NCBI GenBank assembly: GCA_963767645.1
Contig: CAVYEW010000018.1
Span: 496,001 to 560,000, forward strand
Origin: DATFDN01 sp963767645
GTDB taxonomy: Bacteria; Pseudomonadota; Alphaproteobacteria; Acetobacterales; Acetobacteraceae
Direction of reading: 5' to 3'
Length of the DNA stretch: 64,000 bases
In this document: one piece after another, positions 63,809 through 64,000 of the stretch
How the letters are laid out: the number at the start of each line of letters is the position of its first letter
Position numbering within the stretch: the stretch's first letter is position 1
Program-made: the position numbers and the translations under genes
The notes under the pieces: generated by a model
Told to the model about the DNA's origin: nothing
The model's database searches: none
The model's input: only the letters and a program-made list of their open reading frames with translations

Positions 63809-64000
63809 TCACGCCGCTGCCAGGAGCCGGTCTTTGCTGACCATCTCGGCCCCGAACTCGCGCACGACAACGCCTTTCTTCATCACCAGGATACGGTCGG
63901 CCAGGGCCAGGACCGTTTCCGGCTCGGCCGATGCGACGATCACGCCCAGGCCCTCGCCACGAAGCCCGTGCACGATCTTCAGCACGTCGTCCTTGGCGCC
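63809..64000 (-). CDS. Sugar ABC transporter ATP-binding protein, C-terminus (partial)
   Basis: The last 63 codons of a gene that continues past the right edge encode the end of a RbsA/MglA-type double ATPase (VLKIVHGLRGEGLGVIVASA, EPETVLALADRILVMKKGVV). The stop at 63809-63811 is 11 bp before the permease start. The signature segment ASAEPE with the D-loop and H-like region is that of the C-terminal ATPase half. Confidence 0.85.
   Translation of the reverse strand, partial: GAKDDVLKIVHGLRGEGLGVIVASAEPETVLALADRILVMKKGVVVREFGAEMVSKDRLLAAA

Overview
The window is high-GC, densely packed bacterial DNA, most likely from an alphaproteobacterium of the Acetobacteraceae or a near relative. This rests on several traits: PQQ- and flavin-dependent periplasmic oxidases, a sorbosone/PQQ sugar dehydrogenase, a GMC dehydrogenase with a Tat-exported partner and cytochrome c, a DUF2336 protein, and class I nrdA under NrdR-type boxes. 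The assignment is inferred from gene content only. No rRNA, tRNA or CRISPR array was seen.

Layout. 1-2595: a molybdenum hydroxylase pair (2Fe-2S subunit and Moco subunit). 2596-7610: small housekeeping and unknown genes (tlyA, xseB, a secreted beta-propeller, a zinc alcohol dehydrogenase, a CinA-like amidase). 7679-10610: a lanthanide-type PQQ alcohol dehydrogenase with a XoxJ-like binding protein and a cytochrome c. 10712-13762: an aminotransferase and a ThDP enzyme. 13793-17227: a decayed GH16-CBM gene and a PQQ sugar dehydrogenase lipoprotein. 17270-20253: a copper island (cueR-copA and divergent copZ). 20409-23111: an IS5-family element, an AT-rich broken methyltransferase and a broken LysR gene. 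23242-25516: an SDR and an MFS pump. 25678-36685: nrdA, DUF2237, DUF2336 and a diguanylate cyclase, dapD-dapE, two related membrane proteins, an Lrp regulator and motB-motA.

36780-54053 is the most interesting part. It is a catabolic locus with a branched-chain-type ABC transporter (with a LivM-LivG fusion), RidA, an SDR, an anthraniloyl/salicylyl-CoA 5-hydroxylase-type fusion enzyme, a luciferase-like monooxygenase, an OB-fold/thiolase pair, a two-subunit Rieske oxygenase, both subunits of indolepyruvate:ferredoxin oxidoreductase and a cyclase/isatin hydrolase-type enzyme. Together these suggest degradation of indole-3-acetate (auxin) or a related indole through isatinate or anthranilate to anthraniloyl-CoA and then ring cleavage. 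A MarR-type regulator gene at its end is truncated.

54176-64000: a DadA-like oxidase, a ClpP paralogue, a GGDEF-EAL protein, a cytochrome c/VOC/Tat subunit/GMC dehydrogenase cluster, and the start of a sugar ABC transporter that leaves the window. At least seven genes carry apparent single-base frameshifts, several at homopolymers. Either the assembly has indel errors or parts of the region are decaying. Three copies of a C/G-rich palindromic repeat lie in the second half, one of them inside a coding sequence.
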